DNA of 13,411 nt from CAZOIA01 sp964579675 (GTDB lineage: Bacteria > Planctomycetota > Phycisphaerae > UBA1845 > PWPN01). Below are positions 7,526 to 13,411 of this stretch, in pieces. Numbering within the stretch: the stretch's first letter is position 1; every line of letters begins with the position of its first letter. The notes under the pieces were generated by a model, which searched no databases, had not been told where the DNA came from, and saw only the letters and a list, made by a program, of their open reading frames with translations. Made by a program: the position numbers and the translations under genes. Where the stretch lies: the NCBI GenBank assembly GCA_964579675.1, contig CAZOIA010000149.1, forward strand, positions 1 through 13,411, written 5' to 3'.

Positions 7526-8016
7526 GGGAAACTCGCGTCTGGAGAGGTCTGCCTGGGCGCGTCCGTCCCGGTGGGACAGAGACGATATGGGTATGCTAGC
7601 CCAGTCGGAGGCGAAACGCGAACCCGGCGGAGACGTGAGGTCAGCTTCCTTTCCTGCCCGGAATCAGGATTTGTCCGAGGAGCAGAGAGACACATGGGAA
7701 CTCCCGGAGCCGTTGACATGAGCATCCAGCCTCGGAAGTGATATGGGTTTACTGAGACTTTACGCGGCGCGGCCAAGGGCCTCAGCCAAATCGAGAAACG
7801 CACTTGGCCCGAAGGAAATCCTCGTCGGAAGAACAAGAACGTAAAGCACTTGTGCCTCGCGGAGGCACTTGGGGACGGGCCCGGCACTTGCCAAGTCACC
7901 TGAGCGGCGCGATCAATTCCCCACACAGCTCCCGAGGGGACAGCCGCACGCTCGGCAGGGCGGAATCACAAGCAAGAGGGGCAGGCAATACCCCTTGTCC
8001 AACCCGAAACGCGCCA

Positions 8017-8080
8017 GCGGGGTCTGAGGCGGCAGAGACACGAAGGAGACTCCGGGTCCATACCGTTACTCAGACCCCGC
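8017..8080. repeat. Perfect 12-bp inverted repeat with 40-nt loop
   Basis: GCGGGGTCTGAG (8017-8028) is exactly complementary to CTCAGACCCCGC (8069-8080). The 40-nt loop contains a small inner palindrome, GGAG-A-CTCC. The arms are GC-rich, so a stable stem is expected in RNA from either strand. No T-run follows on either side, so it is not a standard intrinsic terminator. Confidence 0.65.
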
Positions 8081-8131
8081 ACTGCAGTCTAGCCCGCGGG
8101 CCGGCGAGGAATCAAGCCGCTGCCGTCTGTC

Positions 8132-8145
8132 TCGGCACAAGCCGA
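8132..8145 (-). terminator. Small hairpin just downstream of tRNA-Tyr
   Basis: In the direction of tRNA transcription, TCGGC-TTGT-GCCGA begins 10 nt after the tRNA 3' end. It could help termination or 3' processing. The stem is only 5 bp and no U-tract follows, so the call is weak. Confidence 0.3.
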
Positions 8146-8154
8146 ATTGGCGAT

Positions 8155-8237
8155 TGGGCGCGGTTGGATTCGAACCAACGAAGGCATAAGCCAACGGGTT
8201 TACAGCCCGTCCCCTTTGTCCACTTGGGTACACGCCC
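8155..8237 (-). tRNA. tRNA-Tyr (anticodon GTA)
   Basis: The 83-nt type II cloverleaf is read on the minus strand. The acceptor GGGCGTG pairs with CGCGCCC (one G-U pair), with discriminator A. The D-stem is CCC/GGG. The anticodon stem ACGGG/CCCGT flanks the loop CTGTAAA, with GTA at 8203-8201. A long variable arm (TGGCTTATGCCTTC) is characteristic of bacterial tRNA-Tyr. The T-stem GTTGG/CCAAC holds loop TTCGAAT. The 3' CCA is not encoded (ATC follows), so it must be added by nucleotidyltransferase. Confidence 0.96.
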
Positions 8238-8247
8238 CACAACGCAC

Positions 8248-8276
8248 AGGATAGGCTCAGATGACCTCACGGTCAA
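8248..8276 (-). promoter_or_regulatory. Promoter of tRNA-Tyr
   Basis: On the minus strand, TTGACC (8276-8271) and TATCCT (8253-8248) are separated by exactly 17 bp. This places the start point near 8241, a few bases before the tRNA 5' end at 8237, as expected for a tRNA promoter with a short leader. Confidence 0.6.
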
Positions 8277-8455
8277 GAATAAGGGTTTCAAGGCTATAAT
8301 CCGGGGTCGGGTCGGCGCAGCGGCGGGCGGTGCATGTCCCTGCAGAATGACGTCTCCTCCGCAGCGTTCCGGTATCGGGCCGAGCCGCACGGGCCTTTCA
8401 CCAGGCTGCCTGATAGGGATCACCTGGAAGTCAAGCGGCGCAAAAGGGAATTGTC

Positions 8456-9220
8456 ATGACGGAAGCGATTCAGCAATACCGGGATTTCATGAAGGCGAAC
8501 TTCGGGATCTTCGACCGCGTCACAACCGACCAGAGCGCGGGCAAGCCTATGCCGCCGCTGCAGAAGCCGCCCGGGCCCGGCGAGGAGCTTATTGATCTGC
8601 CCAAGCCCGATGCCTCGATCCTGCTCAAGACCGACTTTCACCGTTGCCTTCAGGATCGGCGCAGCCGGCGGGAGTTCTCGCGGGATCCCCTGTCGCTGGA
8701 GGAACTGTCCTACCTGCTGTGGGCGACCCAGGGCGTGGTTCGTGTCGTCGCCGACGGCAGCGTGGCCCTGCGACCCGTACCGTCGGGCGGCGGCAGGCAC
8801 CCGTTCGAGACTTACCTGCTCATCAACCGCGTCACGGGGCTCGATGCAGGCATTTGCCGTTATCTGCCACTGTCACATCAACTCGTTCGGCTGACCCGGC
8901 AGGCGGATCTGCCTTACAAGGCAACCCGAGCGACCGGGGGCCAGACCTTCGTCGGCGAAAGTGCGGTCGTGTTCGTCTGGAGTTGTGTGCCCTACCGGGG
9001 CGAGTGGCGGTATCACATCGCTGCCCACAAGACGATGCTGCTGGACGCCGGTCACCTGTGCCAGAACCTCTACCTTGCCTGCGAGAGTCTGGGCACCGGC
9101 ACCTGCGCGGTCGCCGCCTACGACCAGCAGGCGATGGACAGACTGATCGGGCTCGACGGGCAAGAGGAATTCGTCGTCTATCTCGCCCCGGTGGGCAGCA
9201 CAGTCAGCGCTGCGGGTTAG
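8456..9220 (+). CDS. SagB/ThcOx-type nitroreductase-family oxidoreductase
   Basis: This 254-residue FMN-dependent oxidoreductase belongs to the nitroreductase superfamily and is closest to the SagB/ThcOx group. The signature RRSRREF (68-74) supplies the FMN-phosphate arginines. It is followed by LSLEELSYLLWATQG (79-93), PSGGGRHPFETYL (109-121) and the C-terminal DAGHLCQNLYLACESLGTGTCAVAAYD (197-223). There is no signal peptide, so it is cytoplasmic. ATG at 8456 is preceded by AAGGGA at about 6 nt. SagB proteins linked to azole-containing peptides act with a cyclodehydratase and precursor peptide; none is visible in this window, so a stand-alone reductase is more likely. It is the only plus-strand protein gene here, and its last 17 bases overlap the end of the convergent phosphoesterase gene. 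A TATAAT at 8295-8300 might belong to its promoter, but no good -35 accompanies it. Confidence 0.88.
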   Translation: MTEAIQQYRDFMKANFGIFDRVTTDQSAGKPMPPLQKPPGPGEELIDLPKPDASILLKTDFHRCLQDRRSRREFSRDPLSLEELSYLLWATQGVVRVVADGSVALRPVPSGGGRHPFETYLLINRVTGLDAGICRYLPLSHQLVRLTRQADLPYKATRATGGQTFVGESAVVFVWSCVPYRGEWRYHIAAHKTMLLDAGHLCQNLYLACESLGTGTCAVAAYDQQAMDRLIGLDGQEEFVVYLAPVGSTVSAAG

Positions 9221-11045
9221 CATCTCCAGATGACTTCTTCGGGCTCGGGTGGCCCGGCAGCCGTCGCATCTTGATGTTGCGGAGAGCGGCCCCGGTATCC
9301 CACGTCGCCACGCCGAAAGGCCTGGCGGGCTCCTGCTGCCACCACACCGTGAACCGGTGGTCCGCCCTGGCCAGCTCGATAACCTTTTCATCGTCGATCC
9401 AGGCTTCGATCCCCGCACCGGTCACTCGCAGCCGGACGTGATACCACCGCCCGTTCTCAAACGTCATGCTGGTAGTCGTCTGGTTCTCGGCCGCGTGCTG
9501 GTCGTCCACGTTTGACAGTCCCACCGTCGCGCCTCCCCATCCGCCGATAATTAAGGTGCATGGCGATTCGCCCACCGGGAAGGTCATGCCGCAGAAGAAA
9601 TCGTGGCCGGCCACGCGCATCGCGTCCAGGCATACCTCGTAGTCCTCGCGGGGGAAGTCGCCCCGCCAGCCAACACCCGTTTGCAGGATGCCTCTCTCGA
9701 GTACGATCGTGCCGCCTTCCACACGGACTTCCGCGTGGCCGGCGAAGGCGCCCTCGTCCAGGACCTTCCAGCCGGTCAGCGTTCGGCCATCGAAGAGCGG
9801 GACCCATCCGCCCGCGTGGGCGGCGGGCGGAGCGGAAGGCGCCGTCGCCGCCTTGGGGCCCGGCTGCGGTCTGGTGGACGGGGGCTCGCACTTCATTCGC
9901 TCCATGGACGCCAGGCGATGTCCGGCGATGCGCAGGAGCGTGAACCGGCCGTCGAAGGCCGGCGCGGTGGCGATCCACGTGGTCGCGCCGCCGTCACGTG
10001 TCTCCTGATGGTCGCGATGAATGTGACCGAACAGATAGAGCCCCACCTGGAACTCACTGAACAGCACGTTGTTGAACCACGCCTCATCCTTCTTGCTCTG
10101 CAGGTACAGACAGTGGCCGAAGATCGCCCGCATCGCCCGGTTGCTCGAAGCTTGAAGGTCGCGCTTGATCCATTCGACCTGCTCGGAGTCGAAGAAGCGC
10201 GTTGCGTTGTCGATGCCCGTGTAGTGATCCTCACCGAAGTCGAACGAATAGTAGGGGTCGCCGATGTAGAGCAATTCGTCGGCATGGCCTTCGTAGACCT
10301 TCCCGCCCGTATCATGGTTGCCGCCGACCACGAAGGTGGGCACCTCGTAGTCGTTCAGAATGTCCAGGAACAGCTCATGCTCGTCGGGGAAGTTGTGCTC
10401 GGTGTTGTCGCCGGTGCACAGCACGAACGCGGGCCGGAGGCGGTTGACCCGTTCCGCCACGGCGCGGAGAATCGCGGGGCGCCGGTCACGGTCGCTGCGG
10501 GTGACGTGCCAATCGGTGACGTGAACCACGCGGTAGTCGGTGGGCAGCTTCCGCAATACGCGAACCGCCCGCTCGCTGGTATCCTTGCCCGCACTGCAGC
10601 TCATGCGCAGGTTGTAGAAGCCGTCCGGCACGCCGGCGGGCACGGTCACGGGCACGCTGACCAGGTCCCGCACCGTCACCCGCGGACGCCACATCCAGCT
10701 CATCTTCCAGCCATCGACCAGGCACTCCCAGGTGGGCAGATCGAACGTGCTGCGATCCCGGGCCTTGAAAACGTCGTGCGGATCACTGGTGTAGATCGGG
10801 ATGACCGCATCGCCGGCAATGAGTTCTACGGTGACCGCGGTTACGTCAATGGGGTTCTGAACTTCCATCGTGAAACGATCGCCCGCGGTCACAATGACCG
10901 GGTGGGTCGAAGTCGGAACGCGGATCAGCTTGAGCGTGCCGTCCGGATTCCGCCCCCAGACCGGAGGTGGTATGGCCGCAACAACGCCGATCATCACCGG
11001 CACCATGAGGCGAAGCCTGTTCATTCCCGGCCACTTGTGTTTCAT
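9204..11045 (-). CDS. Secreted metallophosphoesterase fused to a DUF1080 (3-keto-disaccharide hydrolase-like) domain
   Basis: This 613-residue exported protein has three parts. After a signal peptide (MKHKWPGMNRLRLMVPVMIGVVAAIPPPVWG), residues of about 35-165 form a beta-rich region (VIVTAGDRFTMEVQNP) that may be an Ig-like lead-in domain. Residues of about 172-375 are a calcineurin-like phosphoesterase with all five metal-site motifs: D178xH180, G-D213-N, G-N243-H-D, G-H311 and G-H341-I-H343. Residues of about 412-592 match the DUF1080/3-keto-disaccharide hydrolase beta-jelly roll (WVPLFDGRTLTGWKV at its start, NGRWYHVRLRVTGAGIEAWIDD near its end). The phosphoesterase half probably hydrolyses phosphomonoesters or diesters with two metal ions; the second half may bind or cleave sugars. 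ATG at 11045 has GAGGG about 9 nt upstream. A good promoter lies 40-70 bp upstream. Confidence 0.88.
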   Translation of the reverse strand: MKHKWPGMNRLRLMVPVMIGVVAAIPPPVWGRNPDGTLKLIRVPTSTHPVIVTAGDRFTMEVQNPIDVTAVTVELIAGDAVIPIYTSDPHDVFKARDRSTFDLPTWECLVDGWKMSWMWRPRVTVRDLVSVPVTVPAGVPDGFYNLRMSCSAGKDTSERAVRVLRKLPTDYRVVHVTDWHVTRSDRDRRPAILRAVAERVNRLRPAFVLCTGDNTEHNFPDEHELFLDILNDYEVPTFVVGGNHDTGGKVYEGHADELLYIGDPYYSFDFGEDHYTGIDNATRFFDSEQVEWIKRDLQASSNRAMRAIFGHCLYLQSKKDEAWFNNVLFSEFQVGLYLFGHIHRDHQETRDGGATTWIATAPAFDGRFTLLRIAGHRLASMERMKCEPPSTRPQPGPKAATAPSAPPAAHAGGWVPLFDGRTLTGWKVLDEGAFAGHAEVRVEGGTIVLERGILQTGVGWRGDFPREDYEVCLDAMRVAGHDFFCGMTFPVGESPCTLIIGGWGGATVGLSNVDDQHAAENQTTTSMTFENGRWYHVRLRVTGAGIEAWIDDEKVIELARADHRFTVWWQQEPARPFGVATWDTGAALRNIKMRRLPGHPSPKKSSGDANPQR

Positions 11046-11087
11046 TTCATCTGCCCTCTATTTGCTGACCCTCCCCGCGAGGCTGCT

Positions 11088-11116
11088 CTTATATGGATTC
11101 GGTATCACGGTGTCGA
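11088..11116 (-). promoter_or_regulatory. Promoter of the metallophosphoesterase gene
   Basis: On the minus strand, TCGACA (11116-11111) and TATAAG (11093-11088) each match 5 of 6 consensus bases and are spaced by exactly 17 bp. The predicted leader is about 35 nt and includes the GAGGG ribosome binding site. The inverted-repeat element ends about 15 bp upstream of the -35 box. Confidence 0.6.
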
Positions 11117-11130
11117 GCAGTTGTGTGGGT

Positions 11131-11375
11131 GGCCCCAGCCAGGGGGTGCATGACACTTTGGGCGGCTTGTTGGAAGGCGCCGCCCCCAGGTGTTTCCGAA
11201 CCGCGCCCGTAAGGAAGCGGACCCCCTCTCCGTAGCGAGCCCGTAAGGAAGCGGCCCTGGCGCATCCGCAGATACTCCCCTCCCTGACGGTCGGGGTTCG
11301 GAAAAGCGAGGTGCCGCCCCGTTCTCCGCCCGAAGGTCCCCGCCGGAACTGTCATGCACGCCCCGCCAGGCTTGG
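11131..11375. repeat. MITE-like element with nested inverted repeats (PLPYGRGSE-type)
   Basis: Outer arms GTGCATGACA (11146-11155) and TGTCATGCAC (11350-11359) are perfectly complementary, and weaker similarity (GCC..GG.GGG) extends outward on both sides. Inner 28-bp arms, 11193-11220 and 11277-11304, are complementary at 23 of 28 positions (core TTTCCGAACC). A 16-bp sequence, GCCCGTAAGGAAGCGG, is repeated exactly at 11205-11220 and 11239-11254. On the minus strand the element translates to peptides with PLPYGRGSE and similar words. I recall such words as a hallmark of spurious small proteins in planctomycete genomes. It has no gene of its own. Confidence 0.65.
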
Positions 11376-11430
11376 CCCATGCCTCGATCTCGTAAGCTCT
11401 GTCAGGTATGTGCCACCCGGAGGGTCCGGA

Positions 11431-13254
11431 TCAACCTGAGTCGGCGGGCTGGGTTGACTGGGGCATTCGCGCAAGCAGCGCGGTGCTCAACCGGCGGACC
11501 CATTTGGCCGGATCGGTCCGGGCGTAGCTTTCGAGAACGTTCCTCACCTTGGCCTGATGCTGATCGGCAAGCATGCGCAGCGTTAGACCTCGAACCAGCC
11601 AGTGCGGGTCCTGCAGCAGCCTGCCTGCGACCTTGTTGGCGCTCTTGTCGAGGACGAACCATCGCATGCACTCGGCCAGGCGGGCGCGGACTTGCCAGTC
11701 GGGGTCTCCGGCCCGGGCGAGGACGGCGGCCTGGACGGTGGTGGCGTTGATGCTGACCGGGCGAATGCGGTATTGCAGACGCCGGGCGGCGAGATGCTGG
11801 TGTTCAGCCAGAAGCATGGCCAGCAGCTCGACGGCGGCGATCCGGGCGCTGATGTCCCCGGACCGCGACTGGTTGATCAGGCTGCCCAGGGCCTCGGGCG
11901 TCGGGACGAACGCCGACCGGCGGAATTGAAGCGGATCAGCCATCAAGCCGCCGATGCCGGGGGTCCAGGTTTCCCGGCCGTCCTCGGACATCCACGAGAT
12001 GGGCGAGAGCACCGCGGCCACCTCGACCTCGTGGGTGATCTGCGGCGTGCCGATCATGGACGAGCGGATCGGGCCGACATCAAGCGTCTGCACAAGAACG
12101 ATCGACTCCCCGGGCATCAGTCGGAGCTGGCGGTTGAGTGGGATGCGGATCGTGGGCCCTGAGGTCCGCACTCTATCGCCGCGGGTCGTCACCTCGCACA
12201 GAACGTCGGGCACGACCATCATGCTTTGCCCTAAGGTAATCGGGAACTCTCCCGTGTTCTCGAGCCGGACGGTGCACCGCCAGGGCTCGCCGGGCGGGAG
12301 TTCGTCGCCGGGCATACGCAAGCTCAGATTCAAGTATTTCCCCGGATTGAGCGGATAATCCAGCACCTGGGACGGAAATCGCTTGAGGACGGAGGTGATC
12401 TCAGCCGGGGCGGGCCGTGTCGTGAGCACCTGCGCCTGCCGGTCTTCCAACAAGGCCGGCGGCGTCCCGGACGGGAGCAAAGCGTACACCGCGGCGGCGT
12501 GGTTGTACCAGCGGTCGGCCTCCGGCACCATGCCCAGTGAGCGTAGCTGGTTCGCCAGTTGCCAGGCGGCGTCCGCGTTGCCCGGATTCATCTTCATCGC
12601 GGCCAGGAGCAGCTCGACCTGCCGGACGGCGGCGACAGGCGGGGTGGAATGGGCGGGCCGGGTGGCGGCGGCCGGGCCGGTGGCGGGCTGAGCCGTGCCG
12701 CGCAGCTCGTCCCGCAGCGTGCGGGCGGCGAAGTTGAACTTGTAGTCCGCCAGGGCGGCGTCGGCCTCGGCTTTCGCCTGGGTCGTCTCGCCGCGGTTGA
12801 GATGGAAATCCGCGAGCCGACGGTGCAGGTCGCTCGAAAGTTCCTTGGGCAGGCCCGGGCGCCGGAGGTAAGCCCGGCAAAACTCGGCCCGTTTCTCCGC
12901 CGTTTGAAGCGATTCGATGGTCAGGGCCAGCCAGTTGAGATGAGCGGGCATGTCCGTGGGGTCGAGCCGAACGTACTGGCCGAGGGTCTTGTGGGCCTCG
13001 AGGTCCCGCCCGAGGGCGATCAGCATGTCGTACCGCCAGAGGTAGGCTTCGGCGAGCCCGCGATCGATCTGGTTGGCCGCCTGCATGAACAGCAGGGTGA
13101 CCTCGGCATCGGCGTCCGACAGGCCGGCCTGGGGTGACAGGGGGTAGTCGCGCCCGAGGTCCACCAGCCACTTGGCCGCCGGGAGCGGCTCACCGACAGC
13201 CGGCGACGACAGCAGCACCCCGGCCGCAGTCAGCAAGCACATCCATCGACGCAT
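11431..13254 (-). CDS. Secreted TPR/HEAT-repeat protein of unknown function
   Basis: This 607-residue exported protein begins with a clear signal peptide (MRRWMCLLTAAGVLLSSPAVG) and has no lipobox. Residues of about 25-250 are helical repeats of TPR type: LAEAYLWRYDMLIALGRDLEAHKTL, LHRRLADFHLNRGETTQAKAEADAAL and NADAAWQLANQLRSLGMVPEADRWYNHAAAVYALLP split over several repeats. An Ala/Pro/Thr-rich linker occurs around 185-205. Residues of about 300-415 look like an Ig-like beta-sandwich (WRCTVRLENTGEFPITLG). Residues of about 440-600 are HEAT-like repeats (DPDWQVRARLAECMRW, DPHWLVRGLTLRML, DPAKWVRRLSTALL). The architecture suggests a periplasmic scaffold or binding protein; no catalytic motif is seen. 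ATG at 13254 is preceded by GAGGTG about 5 nt upstream. A group II intron seems to have landed 36 bp upstream of the start. Confidence 0.82.
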   Translation of the reverse strand: MRRWMCLLTAAGVLLSSPAVGEPLPAAKWLVDLGRDYPLSPQAGLSDADAEVTLLFMQAANQIDRGLAEAYLWRYDMLIALGRDLEAHKTLGQYVRLDPTDMPAHLNWLALTIESLQTAEKRAEFCRAYLRRPGLPKELSSDLHRRLADFHLNRGETTQAKAEADAALADYKFNFAARTLRDELRGTAQPATGPAAATRPAHSTPPVAAVRQVELLLAAMKMNPGNADAAWQLANQLRSLGMVPEADRWYNHAAAVYALLPSGTPPALLEDRQAQVLTTRPAPAEITSVLKRFPSQVLDYPLNPGKYLNLSLRMPGDELPPGEPWRCTVRLENTGEFPITLGQSMMVVPDVLCEVTTRGDRVRTSGPTIRIPLNRQLRLMPGESIVLVQTLDVGPIRSSMIGTPQITHEVEVAAVLSPISWMSEDGRETWTPGIGGLMADPLQFRRSAFVPTPEALGSLINQSRSGDISARIAAVELLAMLLAEHQHLAARRLQYRIRPVSINATTVQAAVLARAGDPDWQVRARLAECMRWFVLDKSANKVAGRLLQDPHWLVRGLTLRMLADQHQAKVRNVLESYARTDPAKWVRRLSTALLARMPQSTQPADSG

Positions 13255-13290
13255 TCGTGCACCTCACAAGCGGGTAATCCGGATTCTTCA

Positions 13291-13411
13291 GTGCGCCGTG
13301 AAAGGCGGCGATCTTCAGCAGGTGCGAATCCTACCTGGCAACGGTCGCTCCGGCCAGTAGCAATCGGAGCAGTCGTGGAGGTAACGAAACGGCTGAAGCC
13401 TCTGGTGTAGA
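13291..13411 (+). mobile_element. 5' end of a group II intron (domain I), cut by the window edge
   Basis: The sequence starts with GTGCG, the conserved 5' end of group II introns. It then shows a run of short stems of domain I type: CGCC/GGCG (13294-13307), CAGGT/ACCTG (13319-13337), GCTCCG/CGGAGC (13347-13370) and GGAGG with CCTCT (13377-13403) around the phrase GGCTGAAGCC. The last stem, a GAGG arm, a short A-rich strand, then CTGAA.CCTCT, resembles the corresponding part of domain I in the Ll.LtrB intron as I recall it. No open reading frame is expected this close to the 5' end. The rest, including any reverse transcriptase gene and domain V, would lie beyond the window. A degenerate structured RNA of another kind is the main alternative. 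Confidence 0.6.

Larger units (their letters stand above)
7526..8154. other. Gene-free stretch between the membrane-protein gene and tRNA-Tyr
   Basis: No convincing protein gene is seen here on either strand; open frames in it have no family-like sequence and no ribosome binding site. It holds the 5' region of the membrane-protein gene (no clear promoter found), a perfect hairpin GTGCCTC-GCG-GAGGCAC at 7852-7868, and a cluster of inverted repeats at 8017-8145 described separately. Confidence 0.5.

Noticed and set aside
7801..7890. Four CACTTG words and a perfect 7-bp-stem hairpin (7852-7868)
   Set aside because: Spacing of the words is irregular and the hairpin has no T-run; there is not enough to claim an operator or terminator.
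8295..8300. Perfect TATAAT on the plus strand
   Set aside because: No acceptable -35 lies 16-18 bp upstream, and it sits about 155 bp before the reductase start, so it is not listed as a promoter.
7804..8595. 263-residue plus-strand open frame spanning the tRNA-Tyr and the start of the reductase gene
   Set aside because: It runs antisense through a tRNA gene and then out of frame into a well-supported CDS.
9603..11153. 516-residue plus-strand open frame opposite the metallophosphoesterase
   Set aside because: It is fully antisense to a protein with all metallophosphoesterase motifs, has no family-like sequence, and is open only through codon bias.
11089..11380. Two overlapping small minus-strand open frames containing PLPYGRGSE-like peptides
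   Set aside because: They are translations of the inverted-repeat element, present in two frames at once, so they are unlikely to be genes.
11417..11429. CCGGA/TCCGG hairpin directly after the TPR/HEAT stop codon
   Set aside because: A 5-bp stem without a U-tract is common by chance in DNA this GC-rich.
13312..13340. T-arm-like sequence (AGG-TGCGAAT-CCT) suggesting a tRNA, or the GGTGCGAATCC word of a cobalamin riboswitch
   Set aside because: No acceptor, D or anticodon arm can be built for a tRNA, and the remaining cobalamin core is missing. The GTGCG start and flanking stems fit group II intron domain I better.

Overview
This is a GC-rich (low-to-mid 60s % by eye) chromosomal stretch. It looks like a member of the Planctomycetota (Phycisphaerae/Pirellula-like) or a relative, probably a free-living polysaccharide degrader. 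The assignment is an inference from content: several large secreted enzymes, a calcineurin-like phosphoesterase fused to a DUF1080 (3-keto-disaccharide hydrolase-like) domain, a secreted TPR/HEAT protein, a tRNA gene without encoded CCA, and intergenic repeats that read as PLPYGRGSE-like peptides.

Layout from left to right, with almost everything on the minus strand. (1) An Orc1-like AAA ATPase with a C-terminal winged-helix region (87-1364) has its own promoter. (2) A secreted heparinase II/III-type polysaccharide lyase (1582-4434) has a C-terminus that appears cut off by a one-base frameshift; the missing 51 residues are readable down to 1428. (3) A secreted six-hairpin (alpha/alpha-barrel) glycosidase-like protein covers 4548-5783. 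(4) Between 5784 and 6082 lies a repeat element made of degenerate 8-bp units in two inverted arrays around a perfect palindrome. (5) A polytopic MOP/MATE-type membrane protein covers 6083-7525. Genes 2 to 5 share a strand and form a plausible carbohydrate-processing and export neighbourhood. (6) A 630-bp gene-free stretch with a cluster of palindromes leads to a tRNA-Tyr gene (8155-8237, minus) with a good sigma70-type promoter. (7) The only plus-strand protein gene is a SagB/ThcOx-type nitroreductase (8456-9220). It overlaps tail-to-tail with (8) the secreted metallophosphoesterase-DUF1080 fusion (9204-11045, minus). (9) A MITE-like inverted-repeat element (about 11131-11375) sits immediately upstream of that gene's predicted promoter. 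(10) A secreted TPR/HEAT-repeat protein covers 11431-13254. (11) The last 121 bases look like the 5' part of domain I of a group II intron on the plus strand. It begins with GTGCG at 13291, 36 bp upstream of the start codon of gene 10, and runs off the window.

The heparinase-like lyase and the glycosidase probably act outside the cytoplasm on uronic-acid-containing or related glycans, and the membrane protein may move a lipid-linked or small anionic substrate; this functional link is inference from neighbourhood. I see no CRISPR array, phage module, toxin-antitoxin pair or recognisable defence island. The most unusual signals are the two structured intergenic repeats, the lyase frameshift and the intron edge.
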